Shown here piece after piece: positions 42,048-51,330 of a stretch of DNA of 64,000 nucleotides. A model generated the notes under the pieces. That model saw nothing but the letters and a program-made list of their open reading frames with translations, did not search any database and had not been told where the DNA came from. The position numbers and the translations under genes are program-made. Position 1 is the stretch's first letter. Every line of letters begins with the position of its first letter. Origin of the DNA: Bacteroidales bacterium (GTDB taxonomy: Bacteria > Bacteroidota > Bacteroidia > Bacteroidales > Salinivirgaceae); NCBI GenBank assembly GCA_012519055.1, contig JAAYQU010000016.1, positions 44,611 to 108,610 on the forward strand, in the 5' to 3' direction.

Positions 42048-42959
42048 ATGCTTGATATTATTACCTACGGAGCTATAGACATTGGTTCAAACGCAATTAG
42101 ACTCATAATAACAGATGTCTATCAAATGCCCAACAGAATACAGTATAAAAAAATTACATTAGTAAGAGTACCCTTAAGACTTGGTGAAGATGTTTTTACA
42201 TCAGGAAAAATCAGCGAAAGTAAACTTAACCTTTTAACAGAAGCGATATCAGGATTTTCACATTTAATAAAAGCCTACTCAGTTAAAATCTATAGGGCTT
42301 GCGCTACAAGTGCTATGAGAGAAGCACATAACAAAACTCATGTGGTTAATCATATCGAAAAACTAACAGGTATAAAAATAGAGATAATTTCTGGAGAGGA
42401 AGAGGCAAAACTAATTCACACCGGAGGTCTTGCCGAAATTATAAACGACAACAAAACATATCTTTACGTTGACGTTGGTGGTGGTAGCACCGAGTTTGTT
42501 TTATATTCAACCAATAAAAAAATAGCGACAAAATCATTCCCTATTGGTACGGTTAGAACAATATCAAACGCTGTTCAGCCCGATACTATTTCAAACATGA
42601 CAAAATGGTTAAAAAAAACTCTGCAAAAATATCCTAAACCAACAATTATTGGTTCTGGCGGTAATATTAACCAATTTCAAAAAATAATTGGGAATAAGAC
42701 TGGAAATCCTATTAAAACAAAAAGATTAAAAAATATTAGAGAAGAACTATCAAAACTTACTTTTAACGAAAGACTTATAAATGTAAATCTTAGTCCACAC
42801 CGCGCAGACGTTATTATTCCGGCATTAGACATATTTATTGCTGTTATGAAAACAGTTGGAGCAAGAGAGTTGATTGTTCCGAAAATAGGTCTTGGCGATG
42901 GAATAATCAGGCAGTTACACCGCGACAACATTAATAACAACCATGCAAGAACGACATAA
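42048..42959 (+). CDS. ppx: Ppx/GppA-type exopolyphosphatase
   Basis: A 303-residue ASKHA-fold phosphatase: YGAIDIGSNAIRLII at the start (phosphate 1 loop), ATSAMREAHN, SGEEEAKLIHTGG, VDVGGGSTEFVLYS (phosphate 2 loop) and IGSGGNI. It removes phosphate from the ends of polyphosphate or hydrolyses pppGpp. The length is that of the short Ppx type without the C-terminal HD domain. It lies 22 bases after ppk1. Its 3' end overlaps the methyltransferase start by 17 bases. Confidence 0.93.
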   Translation: MLDIITYGAIDIGSNAIRLIITDVYQMPNRIQYKKITLVRVPLRLGEDVFTSGKISESKLNLLTEAISGFSHLIKAYSVKIYRACATSAMREAHNKTHVVNHIEKLTGIKIEIISGEEEAKLIHTGGLAEIINDNKTYLYVDVGGGSTEFVLYSTNKKIATKSFPIGTVRTISNAVQPDTISNMTKWLKKTLQKYPKPTIIGSGGNINQFQKIIGNKTGNPIKTKRLKNIREELSKLTFNERLINVNLSPHRADVIIPALDIFIAVMKTVGARELIVPKIGLGDGIIRQLHRDNINNNHARTT

Positions 42960-43722
42960 GAACCGAGAACTATACTTTAAGGAACAGGCAATAACCACTA
43001 AAAAATATGTGATTCCGTTTATAGAACGCTCAATATCAATAGACTCAAACACTTCAGTGTTGGAAATTGGGTGTGGCGAAGGTGGGAACTTGATACCATT
43101 TACAGAAATTGGGTGTAGAACGGTAGGCGTTGACTTAAACAAAAACAAAATAAACAACGCAAATAAATTCTATTCAACCAAAGAAAACAGTCCTGAATTT
43201 GTCTTAACCGATATTTACGAGTGGAAAACAGATGAAAAGTTTGATATTGTTATGTTACGCGATGTATTGGAGCATATTCATAATCAAAAGTATTTTCTGA
43301 ATTTCGTAAAAAAATTTCTTAAACCAAACGGGAAACTGTTTTTAGGGTTCCCTCCGTGGCAAAACCCTTATGGTGGACATCAGCAAATATTCAACAAGTT
43401 TATATCAAGACTGCCATTCATACATTTACTACCAAATTTTATGTATGTAGGATTATTGAAATTGGCTAAAGAAGATGAAAAAGAGATTAAAGGAGCACTG
43501 GAAGTTAAAGAAACACGAATAACAATAGAGAGGTTTTTAAAAATCGTAAAAAGAGAAAATTATAAAATTGAGCTGTCTGATTACTATTTTATTAATCCTA
43601 ATTATGAAATTAAATTTGGGTTAAAGCCAAGAAAGCAACTAAAAATTATTACCAAAATTCCTTGGATAAGAAATTTTTTAATAACTACTTGTTATATATT
43701 GCTTTCTGAACAAAAAGCATAG
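42943..43722 (+). CDS. Class I SAM-dependent methyltransferase
   Basis: A 259-residue protein with a Rossmann methyltransferase core: SVLEIGCGEGGNLIPF (motif I), GCRTVGVDLNKNKINNA, DIVMLRDVLEHIHNQKYF (post-I/motif IV) and FLKPNGKLFLGFPPW (post-motif). The C-terminal part has no membrane segment and resembles methyltransferases that act on cell-surface sugars or lipids; the substrate is not readable. The start overlaps the ppx coding region by 17 bases, so it is co-translated with the polyphosphate genes, though a role in that pathway is not evident. Confidence 0.85.
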   Translation: MQERHKNRELYFKEQAITTKKYVIPFIERSISIDSNTSVLEIGCGEGGNLIPFTEIGCRTVGVDLNKNKINNANKFYSTKENSPEFVLTDIYEWKTDEKFDIVMLRDVLEHIHNQKYFLNFVKKFLKPNGKLFLGFPPWQNPYGGHQQIFNKFISRLPFIHLLPNFMYVGLLKLAKEDEKEIKGALEVKETRITIERFLKIVKRENYKIELSDYYFINPNYEIKFGLKPRKQLKIITKIPWIRNFLITTCYILLSEQKA

Positions 43723-43821
43723 ATAATTAACTGAAACTCAATCAACTTATTCAATAAAAACTATTTAAAGGAGATAAAGCTGTTAGTTCACAGAAATTAT
43801 TTATAAATTTGTGTCATATTT

Positions 43822-43868
43822 TCACAAGCAGCTAACTTGCTGCCTTACAGCACATTAGTTACTTGTGA
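43822..43868 (+). other. Nested hairpins upstream of acetate kinase
   Basis: tcacaag (43822-43828) pairs with cttgtga (43862-43868), and gcagc (43828-43832) with gctgc (43839-43843) inside. The element lies in the 291-base gap before ackA. A long terminator of the methyltransferase transcript is possible, but no T run follows. Confidence 0.4.
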
Positions 43869-44013
43869 TAAATGTAAGTCTTTTTAATTCTAGAAATAGT
43901 CGGCTTTTTGCCATTTTTTTGTAAATTATACATGAAAGTTTGCAATAAAACTGCAAAACATAGATAGACGGAATTAAAAATAATAATATATAAACACTTC
44001 AAAATTTAAATCA

Positions 44014-45219
44014 ATGATTATACTTGTTTTAAACTGTGGCAGCTCATCAATCAAATTTCAGCTGCTTAACATGGCTGATAAAAAGTTGTTGGCAAAAGGA
44101 CTTGTAGAACGCATCGGTATTAAAGATAGCGTGATTACACAAAAAACTCACAATGATAAAGAGTATCGCGAAGTAACTGATATTCCTAACCACACTATTG
44201 GTATAGATTTAATTCTTAAGGCTTTAACAAGCCCAAATCACGGCGTTATTAAATCTGTAAACGAAATAAATGCAGTTGGACACAGAGTTGCACACGGAGG
44301 AGAAAACTTTACACAAAGTGCTCTAATAACCAAAAAAGTTAAAGAGGATATTGAAAAATGTATCGAATTAGCACCACTACATAATCCTGCTAACTTAATG
44401 GGTATCAACTCAATGGAAAGCCTACTGCCAAACGTTAAACAAGTAGCAGTTTTTGACACATCTTTCCACCAAACAATGCCCGATAAAGCATACTTGTTTG
44501 CTGTTCCCTACGAATATTATGATAAGTACAAAATTCGCAGATACGGTTTCCACGGAACAAGCCATAAGTTTGTAGCGGAAAAATGTTGCAAAATGAAAGG
44601 TGTTGATTTTGAAAAAGTTAACATAATCACTTGTCACCTTGGCAACGGAGCTTCAATAGCTGCCATTAAGAAAGGAAAGTCGTTTGACACCTCAATGGGC
44701 TTCACACCTGTTGATGGATTAATGATGGGAACACGCTCTGGTTCAGTTGATCCGGGAGCACTGCTATTCCTAGCTGAAAAAGAGGGTTTGAATGTAAAAC
44801 AACTCAATGATCTTATAAATAAAAAGAGTGGTTTATTAGGTATTTCAGGATTGTCATCGGATATGCGCGATCTTGAAAATGCAGCAAACAGTGGCAACAA
44901 AAGAGCAGCTCTTGCAATTCAAATGTTTGCATACAGAGTAAAAAAATTCATCGGTGGCTACGCTGCTGCTATGGGTGGAGTGGATTGCATAATCTTCACC
45001 GGTGGAATTGGCGAAAATGCTTGCGATTTCCGTCGCATGTGCTGCGAAGGACTTGAATTTTTAGGAGTTGATTTCGACGTTGAGAAAAACAAAAACCTAA
45101 GAGGCGTTGACGAAGAGATTAGTAAACCAAACTCAAAAGTTAAAGTATTCACTATAACAACCAACGAAGAGCTTGTAATAGCAACCGACACAGTAAGAAT
45201 AGTATCAGAACTTAAATAA
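44014..45219 (+). CDS. ackA: Acetate kinase
   Basis: A 401-residue enzyme that makes ATP and acetate from acetyl phosphate. Motifs: VLNCGSSSIKFQL at the start (adenosine site strand), HRVAHGGE, FDTSFHQTMP, RRYGFHGTSHKFVAE, HLGNGASIAAI, FDTSMGFTPVDGLMMGTRSG and FTGGIGENA. All catalytic residues of the family are present and the length is typical. The next gene, 25 bases on, encodes a phosphate acyltransferase, so acetate kinase may work with it. A nested hairpin lies upstream. Confidence 0.97.
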   Translation: MIILVLNCGSSSIKFQLLNMADKKLLAKGLVERIGIKDSVITQKTHNDKEYREVTDIPNHTIGIDLILKALTSPNHGVIKSVNEINAVGHRVAHGGENFTQSALITKKVKEDIEKCIELAPLHNPANLMGINSMESLLPNVKQVAVFDTSFHQTMPDKAYLFAVPYEYYDKYKIRRYGFHGTSHKFVAEKCCKMKGVDFEKVNIITCHLGNGASIAAIKKGKSFDTSMGFTPVDGLMMGTRSGSVDPGALLFLAEKEGLNVKQLNDLINKKSGLLGISGLSSDMRDLENAANSGNKRAALAIQMFAYRVKKFIGGYAAAMGGVDCIIFTGGIGENACDFRRMCCEGLEFLGVDFDVEKNKNLRGVDEEISKPNSKVKVFTITTNEELVIATDTVRIVSELK

Positions 45220-45244
45220 CAACAATATTTTAAACCAGATTATT

Positions 45245-46147
45245 ATGATAACCAAGTTAGATCAAATGTTTGCCGTTTTACAAGGCAAAACAAAGAAAAA
45301 AATTGTTGCCGTATGGGCAAATGACAACCACACAATATGTGCTGTTAGCGATGCAATTGACAAGGGTATTGTTGAAGGCATTTTGGTTGGCGACAAAAAA
45401 GAGATCGAGAAAACATGTAAACAGGAAAACATCAATATTTCTAAGTTTACAATTGTTGAAGCCAATTCCGATGTTCAAGCCGCTAACATAGGTGTAAAAA
45501 TGGTTGCCGAAAAACAGGGCGACATTCTTATGAAAGGCTTAATAAGTACTGACAAATATATGCGTGCTATTTTAAATAAAGAGGTCGGCTTATTACCTCC
45601 AAAAGGTGTTCTTTCGCACGTAACAGTTATTGAAAACCCTAATTATCACAAACTTATGATTGTGGCTGACGTTGCAGTTATTCCTGCTCCCGATATCAAA
45701 CAAAAAATCGTAATGACTAACTATTTGGTACAAGTCGCTAAAGCTCTTCAAATCGAAAAGCCAAAAGTGGCTATTATCGGAGCATCAGAACAAGTGTCTC
45801 CTGCAATAGAGTCATCTGTACATGCGACAATCATCAGTAAAATGGGTGATCGCGGACAAATTCCAGGTGCAATTATCGAAGGACCCTTGGCATTAGATCT
45901 TGCAGTTGACAAAGAATCGGCAGTTATTAAAAAATTAGATTCAGTCGTTGCTGGTGATGCTGACTGTATGCTATTCCCAAATATTGAAGCAGCAAACGTT
46001 TTCTATAAAGCAAACACAAAACTAAGTAAAGCCGAACTTGGTGCATTAGTAATGGGAGCAAAAGTTCCTTGCGTTCTCTCATCACGCGGAGACTCTACAA
46101 AAACAAAATTATACTCAATCGCTTTAGCAGCATTGATGGCTAAGTAA
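45245..46147 (+). CDS. ptb: Phosphate butyryl/acetyltransferase, copy 1
   Basis: A 300-residue protein of the phosphate acetyl/butyryltransferase family: KKIVAVWANDNHTICAVSDA, ILVGDKKEIEKT, GDILMKGLISTDKYMRAIL and LLPPKGVLSHVTVIE, then IPAPDIKQKIVMTNYLV and DADCMLFPNIEAANVFYKA with VMGAKVPCVLSSRGDS. The length is that of Ptb (about 300). It turns acyl-CoA plus phosphate into acyl phosphate for a kinase. The next-door acetate kinase and the downstream butyrate kinase mean the acyl preference is not fixed by sequence. It follows ackA by 25 bases and ends before a palindrome. Confidence 0.92.
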   Translation: MITKLDQMFAVLQGKTKKKIVAVWANDNHTICAVSDAIDKGIVEGILVGDKKEIEKTCKQENINISKFTIVEANSDVQAANIGVKMVAEKQGDILMKGLISTDKYMRAILNKEVGLLPPKGVLSHVTVIENPNYHKLMIVADVAVIPAPDIKQKIVMTNYLVQVAKALQIEKPKVAIIGASEQVSPAIESSVHATIISKMGDRGQIPGAIIEGPLALDLAVDKESAVIKKLDSVVAGDADCMLFPNIEAANVFYKANTKLSKAELGALVMGAKVPCVLSSRGDSTKTKLYSIALAALMAK

Positions 46148-46161
46148 TTTGTATTTTATAT

Positions 46162-46236
46162 AAATGCTACCAATTAAATTGTTATTAATGTCTATATTTG
46201 TAGACATTTAAAACTATAGTTGGCAGCATTTTTTTT
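46162..46236 (+). promoter_or_regulatory. Nested palindrome with T tract and an embedded -7 motif
   Basis: An outer stem (aaatgctaccaa/ttggcagcattt, one mismatch) at 46162-46173 and 46220-46231 is followed by a T run. Inside is a perfect 8-bp repeat (aatgtcta/tagacatt, 46187-46194 and 46201-46208) that overlaps TATATTTG at 46193-46200, a TAnnTTTG match. It may be a terminator after the first ptb or an operator on the promoter of the second. Confidence 0.5.
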
Positions 46237-46291
46237 GAATTAACTCAAACTATTCAATAAGCTAAATCAGAACCAACACAATTACTCTAAA

Positions 46292-47200
46292 ATGAATCGA
46301 ATTACCAAATTAGACCAAATTTCAGAGCAATTAATAACAAAAAATACAAAAAAGAGAGTTGCGGTTGCATGGGCACAAGATCAAAATACTATTGGAGCAC
46401 TTGCACGAGCCGTTGACGAGGGCTTTGTTGAAGCAATCATGGTTGGCGATAAGTCTCAAATTGAAAAAACAGCAATTGCAAAACAGATTGACCCAAATAT
46501 TTTCACAATTATTCATAAAGAAACTGATTACGAGGCAACTGCAGAAGCTGTTAGATTAGTAAAATTGGATGAAGCTGATATATTAATGAAAGGATTGGTT
46601 GATACCAATAAATTTCTCAAAGCAGTCTTAGATAAGCAACTTGGTTTACTGCCAGAAAAAGCCATAATGAGCTATGTTGCAGTAATCGAAATTCCCAAAT
46701 ATCATAAACTACTGTTCGTTACCGACACTGCTGTAATACCATATCCCGATATAAAACAGAAGTCGGCAATGTTAAAGTATTCTGTCAATATGGCTAAAAA
46801 ATTTGGGATTAAAATTCCAAAAGTTGCACTTATAGGCTCATCCGAAAAAGTAGCTATAAATCAACAATATACCATTGATTATGCCATTATGTGCAAAATG
46901 GTTGAACGCGGACAACTTCCTGAATGTATCATTGATGGACCATTAGACCTGTTTTTGGCTTGCGATCCCGAAAGTGTAAAGATAAAAAATGTAAAAACGC
47001 CTATCAACGGGGACGCTGATATACTGCTATTCCCATCACTTGAGGCCTGCAACAGCTTTTACAAAGGGTTAATGCTTTTCGGAGGTGGAGAGTTGGCTGG
47101 ACTAATCCAAGGAACCTCCAAACCTGTTGTTGTAATGTCACGTAGCGAAAGTTCGAAATCAAAATTTTATTGTGTTGCACTTGCCTGTTTAATGGCTTAA
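46292..47200 (+). CDS. ptb: Phosphate butyryltransferase, copy 2
   Basis: A 302-residue homologue of the gene before it, with the same order of motifs: KRVAVAWAQDQNTIGALARA, MVGDKSQIEKTA, ADILMKGLVDTNKFLKAVL, LLPEKAIMSYVAVIE, VTDTAVIPYPDIKQKSAM and GDADILLFPSLEACNSFYKG. The copies are clearly diverged, not a recent repeat, so they may prefer different acyl groups. It lies 145 bases after copy 1 and 37 before butyrate kinase, and is the more likely partner of that kinase. A -7 motif within a palindrome lies between the two copies. Confidence 0.92.
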   Translation: MNRITKLDQISEQLITKNTKKRVAVAWAQDQNTIGALARAVDEGFVEAIMVGDKSQIEKTAIAKQIDPNIFTIIHKETDYEATAEAVRLVKLDEADILMKGLVDTNKFLKAVLDKQLGLLPEKAIMSYVAVIEIPKYHKLLFVTDTAVIPYPDIKQKSAMLKYSVNMAKKFGIKIPKVALIGSSEKVAINQQYTIDYAIMCKMVERGQLPECIIDGPLDLFLACDPESVKIKNVKTPINGDADILLFPSLEACNSFYKGLMLFGGGELAGLIQGTSKPVVVMSRSESSKSKFYCVALACLMA

Positions 47201-47237
47201 TAGTTTAATAAATTAATAATAAACAACTTATATAAAT

Positions 47238-48314
47238 ATGGAACATAAGCGTATTTTGGCAATTAATCCGGGGTCAACATCGACCAAAATTGCCGTATAT
47301 GAAAATGAAAAAAACATCTTTTTAAAGACCCTGCGTCATCCAGCGGAAATGTTGTCGAAATATCCCAAAATTATCGACCAATTCGATTTTAGGAAAGAGG
47401 TTATATTTGAAGAGTTAGAGTCTGCACAAATAGATATTAATACCATTAATGCAGTTGTTGGAAGAGGTGGTTTGCTTAAACCTGTTGAGGGTGGAGTTTA
47501 TGAAGTGAACCAACTAATGATTGACGACCTTAAAACAGGTGCAAATGGCGAACACGCAAGCAATCTTGGGGCTTTGATAGCATTTAACATTGCTCAATCA
47601 ATTCCCGGTGCTGAAGCATTTATTGCTGACCCCGTTGTAGTTGACGAATTACAAGATGTTGCACGTTACACCGGACATCCAATGTTTGAGCGTCGCCCAA
47701 TTTTCCATGCCCTAAACCAAAGAGCAATAGCACGTACTCATGCAAAAACATTGAATAAAAAGTACGAGGAGATAAATCTTATTATTGCACATCTTGGTGG
47801 TGGTATTTCAATTGGGGCACACTACAAAGGTCGCGTTATTGATGTTAACAACGCATTAGACGGCGAAGGGCCTTTCTCTCCCGAACGCACAGGAACACTT
47901 CCTGCAGGACCTTTAGCAAAATTGTGCTTTAGCGGCAACTACACACTCGACCAAGTTAAGAAAATGATTACCGGACAGGGCGGTCTTGTTGCTTATTTGG
48001 ATACAAACGATGCTTACAAAGTACAAATGGAAGCAGAAGCCGGTGATACAAAATCTAAAGAGATTCAAGATGCTATGTCGTACCAAATTGGTAAAGCTAT
48101 TGGAGAAATGGCAGCCGTATTGAAAGGCAAAGTTGACGGAATACTCCTGACAGGTGGTATTGCGCATAATAAAGTTTTAGTAGATTATGTTCGAGAGATG
48201 GTTGAATTTATAGCTCCTTTAACTGTTTATCCCGGTGAAGACGAAATGAAAGCATTAGCTGTCAACGGATTAATGGCTCTTGATAAAGAGATTGAAATTA
48301 AAGTCTACCAATAA
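47238..48314 (+). CDS. buk: Butyrate kinase
   Basis: A 358-residue kinase of the acetokinase superfamily, butyrate kinase branch. It starts RILAINPGSTSTKIAVYEN, and carries VGRGGLLKPVEGGVYEVN, FERRPIFHALNQRAIARTHA, IIAHLGGGISIGAHYKGR, GEGPFSPERTGTLPAGPL and GILLTGGIAHNK. It makes ATP and butyrate (or a branched acid) from the acyl phosphate. It is 37 bases after ptb copy 2 and ends before a strong terminator, so the unit closes here. Confidence 0.96.
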   Translation: MEHKRILAINPGSTSTKIAVYENEKNIFLKTLRHPAEMLSKYPKIIDQFDFRKEVIFEELESAQIDINTINAVVGRGGLLKPVEGGVYEVNQLMIDDLKTGANGEHASNLGALIAFNIAQSIPGAEAFIADPVVVDELQDVARYTGHPMFERRPIFHALNQRAIARTHAKTLNKKYEEINLIIAHLGGGISIGAHYKGRVIDVNNALDGEGPFSPERTGTLPAGPLAKLCFSGNYTLDQVKKMITGQGGLVAYLDTNDAYKVQMEAEAGDTKSKEIQDAMSYQIGKAIGEMAAVLKGKVDGILLTGGIAHNKVLVDYVREMVEFIAPLTVYPGEDEMKALAVNGLMALDKEIEIKVYQ

Positions 48315-48366
48315 GACAGGATTGGTAATTTATAACTAATTATAAAAAGTTATATTCAGTATTAAG

Positions 48367-48403
48367 AATCGACCAACTGTAACTAAGTTACAGTTGGTCG
48401 ATT
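48367..48403 (+). terminator. Terminator between buk and the asnB-like gene
   Basis: The arms aatcgaccaactgtaact and agttacagttggtcgatt pair perfectly over 18 bases (in practice 16-17 with a small loop), followed by TTTTC. It lies 53 bases after the buk stop and can serve either of the converging genes. Confidence 0.88.
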
Positions 48404-48425
48404 TTCAATATTTTGACATTGACCC

Positions 48426-50282
48426 CTAACTTATTTTTTCCATTTTAAAAGCTGATTGCTCCATCCACATATGGAGTGCTATAATCAACCACAGACGATT
48501 ATATACGTAGTCGATATTTTGTTTGTAAAACATCTTTTTTAGTTGCTCAACACTTTGATAATTTACAATATCATACTTATTGATTATTTCGGTACTTAAA
48601 TAATCCAAAAACATATCTTTTAAATCACCCCGCATCCACTCTTTCAATGGAATAGCAAATCCTCTTTTGGGTCTGTTAAACATATCAGAAGGAATATATT
48701 TTGATATCAACTCTCTAAGAATATATTTTCCTTTCTTATTTCTGATTTTTAAATTAGGATCAAGGTTTAACGACCACTCAACAATCCTATGATCAAGCAG
48801 TGGTATACGCGCTTCAAGACCAAATAGCATTCCTCCCCTGTCTATTTTGGTAAGCAAATCATCCGACAAATAGTTTTTTAAGTCATATAGTGCTTGCAGT
48901 TCGGCAGGAGTAAACTCACGTAGTGAATCTGGCAATTGTGGATCCCATGGGGTTAATGGTACTGTAATAAGTATTTCTCTTAACTCGTCATCAGAGAATA
49001 GATAATTTTCTTGTGAAAAAATATGAGCCTGTATATGTGGATTTGTATGAAACAACCACGACACCCTTTGCATTCTGCTGTTACCGAGAGTAAGTAATTG
49101 TCCAATAGTATTTTTAAAACTTTTGACAAATCTGTTGTTCAATCTCCCTGCCCAAAGGTGCGCTCCGTAACCATGAAATAATTCATCTCCACCATCTCCA
49201 GTTAAAACAAAAGGAAATTTCTCTGAAACGATTTTAGATGCGAACATCGTTGGGATTGCCGACGAATCGGCATATGGTTCATCATATTGAAAAATCATTT
49301 TTGGAATATACTCTATGGCTTCTTTTGAGCTGAATTTCAACTCATTATGTATTGACCCTATATGTTTTGATATTTTTTGTGCCCAGACACTTTCACTATT
49401 TTTATCATTATCAAATTTTACATAGAAAGTGTTTATGGGTTCTTCAGCGTGTTTGGCTGATATAGCTGATATTAGAGAAGAGTCTATTCCTCCGCTAAGC
49501 ATTGCGCCAATTTTCTTATGGCCAGCCATGCGAAGTTTTACTGAATCGTTTAGTAAATCATCTAATTCTTGAATAGCCTGTTGTTCTTCATCTGTTGTGT
49601 AGTCAGTAAATTGCTTACTATTAATATCCCACCATTTATTTATTTCGAAGTCTGAAAAAGAGAATTTGATCATAGAGCCTTGCTCTAATTTATAAATATT
49701 CTGATAAATAGTTTGTGGAGACGGAATATACCCCAAATGTAAATAACGAGCTATTGAATCGTTGCTAATATTTAAGTTTTCCCTAACTTTAGGGATGGTG
49801 ATAAGTGATTTTAACTCACTACCAAAAGCAAATGAGTCAAAATTTTGTATATAGTATAGAGGTTTTATTCCTATTCGGTCACGGTATAAAAACAACTCAT
49901 AGTTTTTGCGATCATAAATTGCAAATGCAAAAGCTCCGTTAAGCTCTAGTATAAAGTCTGTACGGTTATTAATAAACAACTCAAGAATTACCTCTGCATC
50001 GTTATTTGTTGTTAATTTTAAATTATATCTTTTAGCCAGCTCGGCACAATTATAAACCTCTCCACTATAAACAATTACATAGCGTTTACAACTGCTGAAC
50101 AACGGCTGTTTGGCTTGATGTTTCGATATTTTTTTTGAGTCATTATGTGCTAGTACAACATAATCATCTGTATAAAAACCTACATTATCATACCCTCTAT
50201 GTTGCATTGATTCAACCATGCGATACGTTGTCACAATTTCTGAACTAAGAAAGTTACAATATATACCGCATATGCCGCCCAT
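48426..50282 (-). CDS. AsnB-like amidotransferase with an altered glutaminase site
   Basis: A 618-residue protein with a class II glutaminase-like N-terminal domain (about 1-220) and an asparagine synthetase domain (about 230-600). The synthetase part is intact: PPi-loop MLSGGIDSS, YDEPYADSSAIPT and LTGDGGDELFHGYG. The N terminus is MGGICGIY: aligned with MCGIxGI, the catalytic Cys 2 is Gly. Two other Gln-site residues also differ: the R of HxRLSI is Asp (AHNDSKK), and the N of NGEIYN is Ser (YSGEVYN). So glutamine hydrolysis looks lost; ammonia or another amine may be used. It may modify surface sugars (rfb genes follow on the strand). A -7 motif lies upstream. Confidence 0.85.
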   Translation of the reverse strand: MGGICGIYCNFLSSEIVTTYRMVESMQHRGYDNVGFYTDDYVVLAHNDSKKISKHQAKQPLFSSCKRYVIVYSGEVYNCAELAKRYNLKLTTNNDAEVILELFINNRTDFILELNGAFAFAIYDRKNYELFLYRDRIGIKPLYYIQNFDSFAFGSELKSLITIPKVRENLNISNDSIARYLHLGYIPSPQTIYQNIYKLEQGSMIKFSFSDFEINKWWDINSKQFTDYTTDEEQQAIQELDDLLNDSVKLRMAGHKKIGAMLSGGIDSSLISAISAKHAEEPINTFYVKFDNDKNSESVWAQKISKHIGSIHNELKFSSKEAIEYIPKMIFQYDEPYADSSAIPTMFASKIVSEKFPFVLTGDGGDELFHGYGAHLWAGRLNNRFVKSFKNTIGQLLTLGNSRMQRVSWLFHTNPHIQAHIFSQENYLFSDDELREILITVPLTPWDPQLPDSLREFTPAELQALYDLKNYLSDDLLTKIDRGGMLFGLEARIPLLDHRIVEWSLNLDPNLKIRNKKGKYILRELISKYIPSDMFNRPKRGFAIPLKEWMRGDLKDMFLDYLSTEIINKYDIVNYQSVEQLKKMFYKQNIDYVYNRLWLIIALHMWMEQSAFKMEKIS

Positions 50283-50304
50283 AGTTAAAAACTTTAATTA
50301 GTGA

Positions 50305-50312
50305 CAAAGGTA
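50305..50312 (-). promoter_or_regulatory. Candidate -7 promoter motif for the asnB-like gene
   Basis: On the minus strand TACCTTTG matches TAnnTTTG, 22 bases before the start at 50282. A TTTG lies 23 bases upstream of it, slightly longer than the usual -33 spacing. Confidence 0.45.
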
Positions 50313-50447
50313 ATTATTTATCTCTGATACTAAAACAAATAGCTACGTAAGACGATAGCTACCATATGAATGATATAAGCTCCTAGATTAACAAATAGTA
50401 ATAAGGCAAAAATAAAACTTATTGTTGATTTTGAAATCAGTTTGGGT

Positions 50448-51167
50448 TTATGTCAAATATATTATTTGATTTTTTTCAATTAATTGTTCGGAACGATATC
50501 TAAAAAAAAGATTTACAATGGCTACAACATCTTTTTGACAATATTTTACTATCCTTGGCAAATCGCCATCACTCCAATATACCGAGTGAACTTGACTGCC
50601 ATCAATATCATCTTTAGGTGTTGGAATTTTAAATATGTATGTTAATAAATCCAAAGAAGTATAGTGTTTATAATCTCCAAATTTCCAAAGTTCCATTGTA
50701 TCGAAATGCCTTACTTCCCACGGTTTCTTGCCCGCTATATTTAGAATTGCCGGTATTGTTAAACCGTTAATTAGCATTCGCCGTGCTATGTATGGAAAAT
50801 CGAATTCCTTGCCATTGTGCGCACATAAGTACTTTGTATCATCATTAAAGGATTTGTTAAGCATCTCAGAAAAGTCGACAAGTAACTCTTTCTCAGTATC
50901 ATTATAAAAGGATTTTATTCTTAGTGTTAAATCATCACCCTCTTTTGCAACTATTCCACAGCTAATGCATATTATTTTTCCAAATTCTGCATAAATTCCT
51001 GCTTTTGCAAATAGTGTTTCTGGATCTTCATCAGCTGATTTTGCTATCTGCGCCGCTTTTTTATCCCACAGAGCCTTACCTTTACTGTCAAGATGCTTAT
51101 AATCAGGAACACATGGCACAGTTTCAATATCTAAAAATAAAATATTATTTAATGGTATATCATTCAT
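50448..51167 (-). CDS. DnaQ/PolB-like 3'-5' exonuclease
   Basis: A 239-residue protein with the three exonuclease motifs of the DEDDy class: NILFLDIETVPCVPDY (Exo I, D and E), LCAHNGKEFDFPYIARRML (Exo II, D) and the final YCQKDVVAIVNLFFRYR (Exo III, YxxxD). The arrangement is that of the predicted 3'-5' exonucleases related to B-family polymerases (PF10108, from memory). The role is probably in DNA or RNA processing. It stands between the AsnB-like gene and rfbC on the minus strand but with gaps of 165 and 163 bases, so it is likely its own unit. Confidence 0.82.
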   Translation of the reverse strand: MNDIPLNNILFLDIETVPCVPDYKHLDSKGKALWDKKAAQIAKSADEDPETLFAKAGIYAEFGKIICISCGIVAKEGDDLTLRIKSFYNDTEKELLVDFSEMLNKSFNDDTKYLCAHNGKEFDFPYIARRMLINGLTIPAILNIAGKKPWEVRHFDTMELWKFGDYKHYTSLDLLTYIFKIPTPKDDIDGSQVHSVYWSDGDLPRIVKYCQKDVVAIVNLFFRYRSEQLIEKNQIIYLT

Positions 51168-51330
51168 ACTTCTAATGTTTACTTTTAGGATATTTGTTGC
51201 AATTTAAAAATTAAATTTTGATACCCAAAATATTTTTTTGCAATGATTCGGTTGAATCTTTTCTGTCGTTGCTCGTGACGGAAACTATTAATTGTAAAAG
51301 TATAATGTTTTCAAACGCAATTATGGAAAA

